14,428 bases of DNA from Allomeiothermus sp035760705 (lineage in GTDB: Bacteria; Deinococcota; Deinococci; Deinococcales; Thermaceae): NCBI GenBank assembly GCA_035760705.1, contig DASTSL010000021.1:1-14428 (forward strand), in the 5' to 3' direction. Below the pieces are notes generated by a model, which did no database searches, had not been told where the DNA came from, and worked only from the letters and a program-made list of their open reading frames with translations. Shown here piece by piece: positions 5,308 through 12,115 of the stretch; position 1 is the stretch's first letter, and every line of letters begins with the position of its first letter. Both the position numbers and the translations under genes were made by a program.

Positions 5308-7563
5308 ATGAACTTCCCCGACCCGCTGGCCCTGCTCGAGCGCCCCGACAAATGGTATGTCTCGGGCGGGCGGGCCTTGCTCTATGCTCCGCCCTTCCCG
5401 CTCCACGACGAGCGGCCCGGTTTTTGGGACCCGGTGCACTACCTGCATTTCCCGCTGGAGCCGGTCTTCACGTTTGCGCTTCTGGACGAGCACGGGCGGG
5501 AGATCCCGCTACGTTTCGAGGCTCGGAGCTGGCGGCCCGACCGGGTGGTGCAGACCTACATCGCCCCCGGCCTGCAGCTGCAAGAGACCAAGGTTTTGAC
5601 CGATTTTGACGCGCTGGTCTCCAGGGTAAGGGTGGAGAACCTGGGCGGTGAGCCGCTCCGGTTGCGCCTCGTCGCCTGGAGCGCTCAGCCCACCGTGGAG
5701 AACCCCAACCCCAAACAGGGTGAAGCGGGCCGGGGGATCGCCGCTGAGGTATCCCGGCCCTTCCGCTACCTGCGCCGGGGGAGCACCCTCGGGCTATCGC
5801 GCGAGGTGGTGGGCTCGCGCCAGCGCCGCCTCGAGCTGACCCTGGCCCTGGCCCTGGAGGGATCTCGCTCCTATAGCGCCAACCTCTCCCAGTCCACCGC
5901 CAACCACCCCCGCTTCGCCCTCACCCCCTTCTACGAAAAGATAGGTGCGGCAGGGCTTCCGAACGAGGAGAAGCTCTCCGGGTTGGACCTGAACGGGCTG
6001 GTCTATCTGGGGCTCGAGCGCGAGTTGGCCCTGCCCCCCTACGGGAGCCTTAGCCTGAGCGTGGCGGCGAGCCTGCACCCCGACCCCCAAACCGCCCTCG
6101 ACCAGGCCGAGCAGGGCGCACACCTCCCCGACCCCGCCGCCGAGGCTGAGCGGGCCTGGCGGGATTATTTCGAGCAGATCCCCAAGTTCGCCTGCTCCGA
6201 TCCCTACCTGGAGAAGTACTACTACTACCGCTGGTACGGCCTGCGGCAGAGCACCATCCGGGTCCAACAGGGCAATTACCAGCACCCGGTGGTATGCGAG
6301 GGGATCGGCTACTTCCGGCTGCCCATCAGCTACTCGATGCAGGTGCACCTGCGCGAGGTGCGCTGGATGCGTGACCCAGAACTGGCGTGGGGCATCCTCG
6401 AGACCCTGCTCGACCACCAGACCCAAGCGGGAACCTTTCCCGCCCACCTTTACCTGGATTGGAAGTCCCCTGAGGAGATCTACCACGCCGACTGGGGCGG
6501 GGCCTTCGCGGCTTTGCAGGCCGTTCACCCCTACGCCGAGGTGGGCCGGGTCTACCGGGCTCTGAGCCGCTACGCCCACTATTTCCAGACTCAGCGTGAC
6601 CGGGAAGGCTCGGGCCTTTTCGACATTGTCAACCAGTGGGAGAGCGGCCAGGAGTACATGAGCCGCTACTTCGCCGCCGACGAGACCGCCGACCTCTGGC
6701 AGGACATGAAAGCCCGACTCAAGGGGGTGGACGCCAGCGTCTATGTGTACCGGTTGTTCCAGACCCTCTCCCGGCTGGCCCGGCAGGTGGCCCCGGAAGA
6801 GGCCGCGGGGTGGGAGGAAGCAGCCCGCCAGACCCGGCGGGCCTTGCAGGGGCGCTGCTGGAACCCTGAGCGGCAAGCCTTCTATGACCTGGCCCCGGAC
6901 GGGCGGCAAACCGAGACCCTGAGCGTCACCTCCTTCTACCCCTATCTCACTGATCTCAGCGGGCCGGAGCACCTGGAGGGGCTGCGCCGCCATCTGCTCA
7001 ACCCGGAGGAGTTCTGGACGCGCTACCCGGTGCCCTCGAGCTCGAAGCAAGACCCCTACTATAGCCCCTTCCCCGAGTGGAAGGGCAAACGCCACAACTG
7101 CCCCTGGAACGGGCGCACCTGGCCAATGACCAACTCCCACACCGCCGACGTGCTGGGCAACGCCAGCCGCCTGGATCCCTCGTTGCGCCCGACCACCGCC
7201 CTTTTCATCACCCGCTTCGTGCACATGCTCTACGAAGACCACGACCTCGTCAGGCCCAACTGCTTCGAGCACTACCACCCCGAGACCGGCCAAGCGAGCC
7301 GCTACCGCGGCATTGACGACTACATGCACTCCTACGTGGTGGATTTGCTGGTGCGCTACCTGTGCGGGCTCGAGGTGGGCGAGGGCGGGATCGCGATTGA
7401 CCCCTTTCCTTTCGGGGTGGAATTCGCGCTCGAGGGCGTGTCGGTGAGGGGACACGAGCTGAACGTCCGGTTTTCGGGAAAACGCCTATGGGTCGAGGTG
7501 GATGGGCGAACCGTTCACGACGGGGCTCTCGAGGAGATAAGGGTTCGACTCGAGGGGGCCTAA
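5308..7563 (+). CDS. MGH1/GH63-like glycoside hydrolase, (alpha/alpha)6 barrel
   Basis: This is a protein of about 751 residues with no signal peptide, so probably cytosolic, placed to cleave the imported sugar. Residues 1 to about 280 are a beta-rich N-terminal domain; the rest is the helical barrel of the mannosylglycerate-hydrolase/glucosidase-I type. Diagnostic stretches are HADWGG, NQWESGQEYMSRY (442-454), WNGRTWPMTNSH (600-611) and FEHYHPETG with Glu654, followed by GIDDYMHSYVVDLL. By analogy with GH63 enzymes, the WESG segment carries the catalytic acid and Glu654 the base. The usual Asp four residues after the Glu of WESG is Glu449 here. A short beta tail (VSVRGHELNVRF onward) ends the protein. 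The ATG at 5308 has GAGG 5 bases upstream; an in-frame GTG at 5272 overlapping the permease stop (GTGA) would add 12 residues and is a real alternative. Family is likely; substrate is unknown. Confidence 0.85.
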   Translation: MNFPDPLALLERPDKWYVSGGRALLYAPPFPLHDERPGFWDPVHYLHFPLEPVFTFALLDEHGREIPLRFEARSWRPDRVVQTYIAPGLQLQETKVLTDFDALVSRVRVENLGGEPLRLRLVAWSAQPTVENPNPKQGEAGRGIAAEVSRPFRYLRRGSTLGLSREVVGSRQRRLELTLALALEGSRSYSANLSQSTANHPRFALTPFYEKIGAAGLPNEEKLSGLDLNGLVYLGLERELALPPYGSLSLSVAASLHPDPQTALDQAEQGAHLPDPAAEAERAWRDYFEQIPKFACSDPYLEKYYYYRWYGLRQSTIRVQQGNYQHPVVCEGIGYFRLPISYSMQVHLREVRWMRDPELAWGILETLLDHQTQAGTFPAHLYLDWKSPEEIYHADWGGAFAALQAVHPYAEVGRVYRALSRYAHYFQTQRDREGSGLFDIVNQWESGQEYMSRYFAADETADLWQDMKARLKGVDASVYVYRLFQTLSRLARQVAPEEAAGWEEAARQTRRALQGRCWNPERQAFYDLAPDGRQTETLSVTSFYPYLTDLSGPEHLEGLRRHLLNPEEFWTRYPVPSSSKQDPYYSPFPEWKGKRHNCPWNGRTWPMTNSHTADVLGNASRLDPSLRPTTALFITRFVHMLYEDHDLVRPNCFEHYHPETGQASRYRGIDDYMHSYVVDLLVRYLCGLEVGEGGIAIDPFPFGVEFALEGVSVRGHELNVRFSGKRLWVEVDGRTVHDGALEEIRVRLEGA

Positions 7564-7595
7564 GGCGGTTTGCGTTTTAGTCCAGGGAGCAGAGG

Positions 7596-7727
7596 ATGGC
7601 AAGTAGCCCAATAGCAGTCTTCACAAAAAATGAACCGGTCGAGGCTAGGCCCCACAGTGGCCGTAAGCGGATGGCCGCTGTATGCCCCAAAGTTGCATGG
7701 GATGACGTCAGGCACACACTTGAGTAA
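7596..7727 (+). CDS. small hypothetical ORF, 43 residues
   Basis: An ATG at 7596 is preceded by GGGAG (7585-7589) at 6 bases and opens a 43-codon frame ending at TAA 7725-7727. The product begins MASSPIAVFTKNEPVEARP and continues through a basic HSGRKRMAAV stretch to WDDVRHTLE. I recognise no family. It lies 32 bases after the hydrolase stop, so it could be its operon's last gene, but the frame also spans a hairpin and may be a chance ORF. Confidence 0.25.
   Translation: MASSPIAVFTKNEPVEARPHSGRKRMAAVCPKVAWDDVRHTLE
7654..7681 (+). terminator. hairpin in the gap after the hydrolase gene
   Basis: ACAGTGGCC (7654-7662) can pair with GGCCGCTGT (7673-7681) with one G-T wobble and a 10-base loop. 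No T tract follows. It lies between two opposed needs, the end of the sugar operon and the promoter of the IclR gene, so a termination role is reasonable. It may also simply be structured RNA. Confidence 0.35.
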
Positions 7728-7759
7728 AGCCTCATCCGCGCGGGACTTCAGGGCCCGGC

Positions 7760-7788
7760 TTGACAGATGGACAGAGCCGTAATACCTT
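7760..7788 (+). promoter_or_regulatory. promoter of the iclR-dpp-dipeptidase operon
   Basis: A perfect -35 TTGACA (7760-7765) stands 17 bases from TACCTT (7783-7788), which matches the -10 consensus at three positions including the important first T, second A and last T. Transcription would start around 7795, inside or next to the inverted repeat at 7798-7812 and just ahead of the IclR start codon. Confidence 0.55.
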
Positions 7789-7797
7789 CTAATAAAG

Positions 7798-7812
7798 TTT
7801 CATATTGTGAAA
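7798..7812. promoter_or_regulatory. inverted repeat TTTCA-N5-TGAAA, probable IclR autoregulatory operator
   Basis: TTTCA (7798-7802) and TGAAA (7808-7812) form a perfect 5-base dyad with a 5-base spacer. IclR-family dimers commonly bind palindromes of this size near their own promoter. The right arm overlaps the AAAGG ribosome binding site, so bound protein would cover both the transcription start and the initiation region. Which regulator binds is inferred from position. Confidence 0.5.
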
Positions 7813-7821
7813 GGTTCCCAC

Positions 7822-8607
7822 ATGGTGAATCAAAGCCAGAACCAGTACGTGATGAATTCCTCCTACCGCACCCTCCAGGTGCTGCTCGCGTTCGCTGCCC
7901 CACCGCACCGCTTCACGCTGACCGAGGTGACGCAGCGGATGGGCCTGGAGAAGAACCAGGTGTACCGCTCCTTGAAAACCCTGGAAGAGGCCGGTTTCTT
8001 ACGCACCGATGCCGACGGGCGTTTTTCGCTCACCCCGATCCTGGGGGTGCTGGCCGCCGCCTCCGCGGACAGCCAGCCGGCGTCGCTGGTGGACGTGGCC
8101 GCTCCCTTCATGGACCGGCTAGCCGCCGAGACCAGGGAGTCGGTTAACCTCTTCGTGCTGGTAGGCGAACTGGCAGTATGTGTGGATCGGCGGGACAGCG
8201 CCCAGCGGGTCCGGGTGGCCTCGGTGCTGGGTCAGTCGGTGCCGCTCCACGCCGGGGCGGTTCCAAAGGCCATCCTAGCCAATCTCCCCGAAACCGAGCA
8301 AGAGCGCATCCTGAGCCGATTGGCGAGCTATCCGCGCTATACCGAGCACACCGTGATGGAAGCGGGCAAGCTGCGGCAGGAACTGGCCCAAATCCGGGAG
8401 CAAGGATATTCGGTGAGCGACGGAGACTTTGACCTGGCTGCCCGCGGGGTAGGAGCCGCGATCTTCGACCACAGCGGCAGGGTGACCGGCGGGATCAGCG
8501 TAGGGGGGCCGGCGTTCCGGGTGGACGACGCGGCCCTCCGTCACTTCAGTGAGCTCATTGTCCAGGTAGCCCGGGCCATCTCGAGGCAACTCGGCTACCC
8601 CGCTTAG
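7822..8607 (+). CDS. IclR-family transcriptional regulator
   Basis: This 261-residue regulator has an N-terminal winged helix-turn-helix at about residues 15-75 (FTLTEVTQRMGLEKNQVYRSLKTLEEAGFL, then a wing ending GRFSL). The C-terminal IclR effector-binding domain follows: RLAAETRESVNLFVLVGELAVCVDRRDS, the segment GQSVPLHAGAVPKAILA, and the late GYSVSDGDFDLAARGVGAAIFDHSGRVTGGISVGG. These are the standard landmarks and the length is normal. The ATG at 7822 has AAAGG 7 bases upstream; GTG at 7807 lies inside the inverted repeat and is less likely. Only 35 bases separate its stop from the solute-binding gene, and no second promoter is evident, so it is probably the first gene of the operon it controls. 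The ligand is probably the imported compound or a breakdown product. Confidence 0.93.
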   Translation: MVNQSQNQYVMNSSYRTLQVLLAFAAPPHRFTLTEVTQRMGLEKNQVYRSLKTLEEAGFLRTDADGRFSLTPILGVLAAASADSQPASLVDVAAPFMDRLAAETRESVNLFVLVGELAVCVDRRDSAQRVRVASVLGQSVPLHAGAVPKAILANLPETEQERILSRLASYPRYTEHTVMEAGKLRQELAQIREQGYSVSDGDFDLAARGVGAAIFDHSGRVTGGISVGGPAFRVDDAALRHFSELIVQVARAISRQLGYPA

Positions 8608-8642
8608 GGGAAGGGGCTACATCGGATAGGGGGAGGAGGCTT

Positions 8643-10241
8643 ATGGCGAAAGGTATACGGTGGAAGTTTAGCGGTATAAGCGCGGCGTTGCTGGCGGGGG
8701 TGCTCAGCCTGGGCGGGGTGATGGCCCAGGACTATGACCCCAACGCGACCTTGAACCTGGCGACCAACGCCGACCCCACCTTGAACCCCTGGACCCCAGG
8801 GGCGGTGGTGGAGTCCAACCTGATCAACACCATCGTCTTCGATCAATTGGTGCGCTACAACAAGAAGGACCTGAGCCCAGCCCCCGGCCTGGCTACGAGC
8901 TGGAAGGTATCCCAAGACGGGCTCTCCTGGACCTTTAATCTGCGTAAAGGGGTGACCTGGCACGACGGCAAGCCTTTCACCGCCGAAGACGTGGCCTTCA
9001 CCTTCAACGATGTGGTGCTCAACAAGAAGCTGGGCGGGCAAAATGCCGGCAACTTCAGCAAGGTCAAGAACGTGGAGGTGGTCAACCCCTCGACGGTGCG
9101 CTTCGTGCTCAGTGCGCCCTTCTCCTCGCTCCCCTACTACCTGGCCTATTACGCCGGCATCCTGCCCAAGCACGTCTTGGGTGACGCCGAAAACCCGCTA
9201 CAAGTAGCCAGCTTTAACAAGAAGAACCCCATCGGCACCGGGGCTTTCCGGGTGGCTGAGTTCGTGCCGGGCTCCTACGTGCGTCTAGTCAGGTACGACA
9301 AGTATTGGGGCGGCACGCCCAAGATCAACTCGATCGTGTTCAAGATTGTGCCCGATCCCAACACCCAGATGGCCCAGGTCATCTCCGGAGAGCTGGACTT
9401 CGTGGGGGTCTCTAACCCCGCCCTGCTGGCCGGGGTGGAGCGCAACCCCAAGCTGCAAGTGCTGCGCCAGAGCCAGAACCTCTACTACTTCGTGGTGCTC
9501 AACCAGAACGACCCCCGCTTCCGCGACGTGCGGGTGCGCCAGGCCCTGCTCTACGCCATTGACCGCAAGGCCATGATTGACTCGGTGGTGCGCGGCTACG
9601 GGACCATCGCCACCGGCCCCATCGCCCCCTTGCAGAAGGCCTTTTATGTCAAGGACGTACCCCAATACACCTATAGCCCGGAGAAAGCCAAGCAACTGCT
9701 GGCCCAGGCCGGCTGGACGCCCGGCCCCGACGGGGTGCTGCAAAAAGACGGCAGGCCCTTCGAGATCGACATGCCCACCGGGCAGTTCGGTTATCTGGTG
9801 CCGGCCACGCTGCTGGTGCAGCAGTACTGGAAGGCCATTGGGGTGAAGGCCAACGTCAACGTGATGGAGTGGAACGCCTACATCCAGAAGATGTTCGTCA
9901 ACCGCCAGTACGAGGCCACCCTGGCCTGGTGGAGCACCCCTCCCACCCCCGACGTAACTCCCTACTACGCCTCTGCCGCCGCCGACAAGGGCAACAACAT
10001 CCCCAACTACAAGAATCCCGAGCTAGACAAGCTGCTCGAGGAGGGGCTCAAGGCCACCGGGGTCCAGGAGCAAGTGCTCACCTACCGGCGTTTGCAGCGC
10101 ATGCTGGCCGAGCAACTCCCCTACCTCTACTTGTGGTACCCCGACATCATCTCGGTGCGCAACGAAAGGGTTGGCGGGATGGCCGACATCAATACCGCGG
10201 CGGCCTTCCAGTACTCCTCGGAGTGGTTCATCAAGCGCTAG
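8643..10241 (+). CDS. ABC transporter substrate-binding protein, family 5 (oligopeptide/dipeptide type)
   Basis: This 532-residue extracytoplasmic receptor is of the DppA/OppA class. Residues 1-28 are a Sec signal peptide (basic MAKGIRWK, a hydrophobic core, then LGGVMA before QDYD), without a lipobox cysteine. The SBP_bac_5 hallmark lies at about residues 90-118: LSWTFNLRKGVTWHDGKPF followed by TAEDVAF. Later family features are the IGTGAFRVAEF stretch, YYFVVLNQNDPRFRDVRVRQALLYAIDRKAMI, and YSPEKAKQLLAQAGW. Members bind peptides, but also nickel, opines, glutathione or some sugars, so the ligand is not fixed by family. The dipeptidase gene downstream favours a peptide-like ligand. The ATG has GGGAGGAGG (8631-8639) just upstream. 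The DppB-type permease follows 12 bases after its stop. Confidence 0.95.
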   Translation: MAKGIRWKFSGISAALLAGVLSLGGVMAQDYDPNATLNLATNADPTLNPWTPGAVVESNLINTIVFDQLVRYNKKDLSPAPGLATSWKVSQDGLSWTFNLRKGVTWHDGKPFTAEDVAFTFNDVVLNKKLGGQNAGNFSKVKNVEVVNPSTVRFVLSAPFSSLPYYLAYYAGILPKHVLGDAENPLQVASFNKKNPIGTGAFRVAEFVPGSYVRLVRYDKYWGGTPKINSIVFKIVPDPNTQMAQVISGELDFVGVSNPALLAGVERNPKLQVLRQSQNLYYFVVLNQNDPRFRDVRVRQALLYAIDRKAMIDSVVRGYGTIATGPIAPLQKAFYVKDVPQYTYSPEKAKQLLAQAGWTPGPDGVLQKDGRPFEIDMPTGQFGYLVPATLLVQQYWKAIGVKANVNVMEWNAYIQKMFVNRQYEATLAWWSTPPTPDVTPYYASAAADKGNNIPNYKNPELDKLLEEGLKATGVQEQVLTYRRLQRMLAEQLPYLYLWYPDIISVRNERVGGMADINTAAAFQYSSEWFIKR

Positions 10242-10253
10242 GGGGATCTGAAG

Positions 10254-11201
10254 GTGACCGCTTACATCGTCCGCCGGCTCCTCCAAGGGGTGGTCGTGCT
10301 GTTTTTGATCTCGGCGGTCACCTTCTTGCTCATCAACCTGGCCCCCGGCGGCCCCACCTCGGCAGTGAGCCTGGGCCGCACCGCCGAGGAGCGCGAGGCC
10401 GTGCTCAAACAATACGGTCTGGACCGTCCGGTGCTGGTGCGCTACTTCGACTGGCTGGGCGGAGTGTTGCGGGGGGATCTGGGCAAATCCTACAACCAGG
10501 GTCTCCCGGTTTCCTCGCTGCTGGTGCAACGGATGGGCAACACCCTGCAACTGGCCCTCAGCGCGTTGGCCCTCACGGCCCTACTGGGGGTGGCGTTGGG
10601 CGTGCTGTCGGCGCTTTACAAGAACCGCTGGCCGGACCACCTGATCAGCAGCCTGGCCACGGTGGGGATGTCGGTCCCGGCCTTTTGGCTGGGTATCGTG
10701 GCCATCATCGTCTTCGCGGTGCAGTTCAAGTGGCTCCCCTCATCGGGCATCTTCACGGTGGGCCAGGAGTTCTCGCTCTGGGACCGGCTGCGCCACTTAG
10801 CGATGCCCGCCGGAGTGCTGGCCTTCACCCTGATGCCTAACGTCATCCGCATCACCCGCTCGGCCCTTCTGGACGTGCTCACCTCAGACTACGTGCGCAC
10901 CGCCCGGGCCAAGGGGGTCTCGGAGCGGGTGGTGTTGCTCAAACACACCCTCAAGAACGCCCTGGTCCCGGTAATCGCCATTCTGGGCCTTATCACCACC
11001 GTGCTTTTCTCGGGCTCGGTGGTGGTGGAGAGCGTTTTTGGCTGGGCCGGGCTGGGCCGGCTCGCCATCGAGGCCGCCAACGGGCGTGACTACCCGGTGA
11101 TCCTGGGGGTCACATTGCTGGTGGGAGCCATCGTGGTGGTGGTCAACTTGCTGGTGGACGTTCTCTACGCCGCCGTGGACCCCAGGATCAGCCATGAATA
11201 G
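10254..11201 (+). CDS. ABC transporter permease, DppB/OppB type
   Basis: This 315-residue inner-membrane permease forms the channel with the DppC-type partner. The start is typical of the family: MTAYIVRRLLQGVVVLFLIS, then TFLLINLAPGGP. The conserved YGLDRPVLVRYFDWLGGVLRGDLGKSY block, TFWL-like PAFWLGI segment and the cytoplasmic EAA-like motif DYVRTARAKGVSERVVLLKHTLKNALVPVI are all present. Six hydrophobic segments can be placed. The GTG at 10254 follows a GGGGGAT site by 7-8 bases. Its last codons overlap the ATG of the next permease by 8 bases, which indicates translational coupling. Nickel (NikB) or glutathione (GsiC) type transport is the alternative reading. Confidence 0.95.
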   Translation: MTAYIVRRLLQGVVVLFLISAVTFLLINLAPGGPTSAVSLGRTAEEREAVLKQYGLDRPVLVRYFDWLGGVLRGDLGKSYNQGLPVSSLLVQRMGNTLQLALSALALTALLGVALGVLSALYKNRWPDHLISSLATVGMSVPAFWLGIVAIIVFAVQFKWLPSSGIFTVGQEFSLWDRLRHLAMPAGVLAFTLMPNVIRITRSALLDVLTSDYVRTARAKGVSERVVLLKHTLKNALVPVIAILGLITTVLFSGSVVVESVFGWAGLGRLAIEAANGRDYPVILGVTLLVGAIVVVVNLLVDVLYAAVDPRISHE

Positions 11202-12060
11202 CGCCATCCAGAGTTCTTCCGCCCCCTCCCGCCCGCGGAGCCGTTTTTGGCTGCGGGTCCGCCGCAACCCGGTGGGCCTGGGGGCTTTCCTGGCGATCTG
11301 CTTGTTGGCCCTCTTGGTGGTTTTCGGCCCAGCCCTGTACCGGGTAGCCCCGGACGCCACCGACCCGCTCAATATCCTGGCCGCCTCGAGCCCGGCCCAC
11401 CCCCTCGGCACCGACGAGCTAGGGCGGGACATGCTGAGCCGCCTGCTTTACGGCGGGCGGGTCTCGCTCGCGGTGGGACTGCTCTCGATGCTGGTGGGGC
11501 TCACCATCGGGACCCTGGCCGGGGGCGTGGCGGGTTACTTCAAGGGCTGGACCGAGACCCTGGTGATGCGGCTGGTGGACGTGTTCATGTCCATCCCCAG
11601 CTTCTTTTTGGTGCTGGTGATCGTGACGGTCTTCGGCAACCACCCCCTGACTGTGGTGGTCACGGTAGGGATCGGCTTCTGGGCCCAGATGGCGCGGGTG
11701 GTCTACGCGGAGTTCGCCAAATACCGCGGGCGGGAGTTCGTGGAGGCTATGCACGCCCTGGGGGCCTCACACGCGCGCATCATGTTCCGCCACATCTTCC
11801 CCCAGGTGCTGCCCCAAGCTGTCGTGCTGGCCACCCTGGGGGTGGGCTGGGCCATCCTCACCGAGGCCGCCCTCAGCTACCTGGGGCTGGGCATCCAGCC
11901 CCCGCTGGCCTCCTGGGGCAACATGTTGCAAAACGCCCAGGCCTACCTCTACTCCAACCCCATGCTAGCGATCTGGCCGGGGCTTTTCATCGCGGTGACG
12001 GTGCTGGCCTTCAATGTTTTGGGCAACGCTCTGCGGGACGTGCTGGACCCGAGAAATTAG
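11194..12060 (+). CDS. ABC transporter permease, DppC/OppC type
   Basis: This 288-residue protein completes the membrane channel. The N-terminal tail contains the RFWLRVRRNPVGLGAFLAI segment of the OppC N-terminal domain, followed by the family's periplasmic signature HPLGTDELGRDMLSRLLYGG. The EAA-like cytoplasmic motif EFVEAMHALGASHARIMFRHIFPQ and the late SYLGLGIQPPLASWGNML block are intact. The C-terminus NALRDVLDPRN is the usual ending. It overlaps the previous gene by 8 bases. No DppD or DppF ATPase follows; instead, 55 bases downstream, comes the amidotransferase-like gene, an order that breaks the usual dppABCDF arrangement. Confidence 0.95.
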   Translation: MNSAIQSSSAPSRPRSRFWLRVRRNPVGLGAFLAICLLALLVVFGPALYRVAPDATDPLNILAASSPAHPLGTDELGRDMLSRLLYGGRVSLAVGLLSMLVGLTIGTLAGGVAGYFKGWTETLVMRLVDVFMSIPSFFLVLVIVTVFGNHPLTVVVTVGIGFWAQMARVVYAEFAKYRGREFVEAMHALGASHARIMFRHIFPQVLPQAVVLATLGVGWAILTEAALSYLGLGIQPPLASWGNMLQNAQAYLYSNPMLAIWPGLFIAVTVLAFNVLGNALRDVLDPRN

Positions 12061-12115
12061 GGCTCGAGGCGGAGAAGAGCACGGTATCCGGGCGGACTCG
12101 GTATGAGAGGAGAGA

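Noticed and set aside
5794..7455. 553-codon open frame on the minus strand opposite the glycoside hydrolase
   Set aside because: Low-complexity V/G/H/Q composition typical of antisense frames in this DNA; the plus frame carries recognisable catalytic motifs.
12082..12104. CGGTAT repeated 17 bases apart before the amidotransferase-like gene
   Set aside because: Only a six-base repeat and no promoter hexamers at proper spacing; not enough to call a site.
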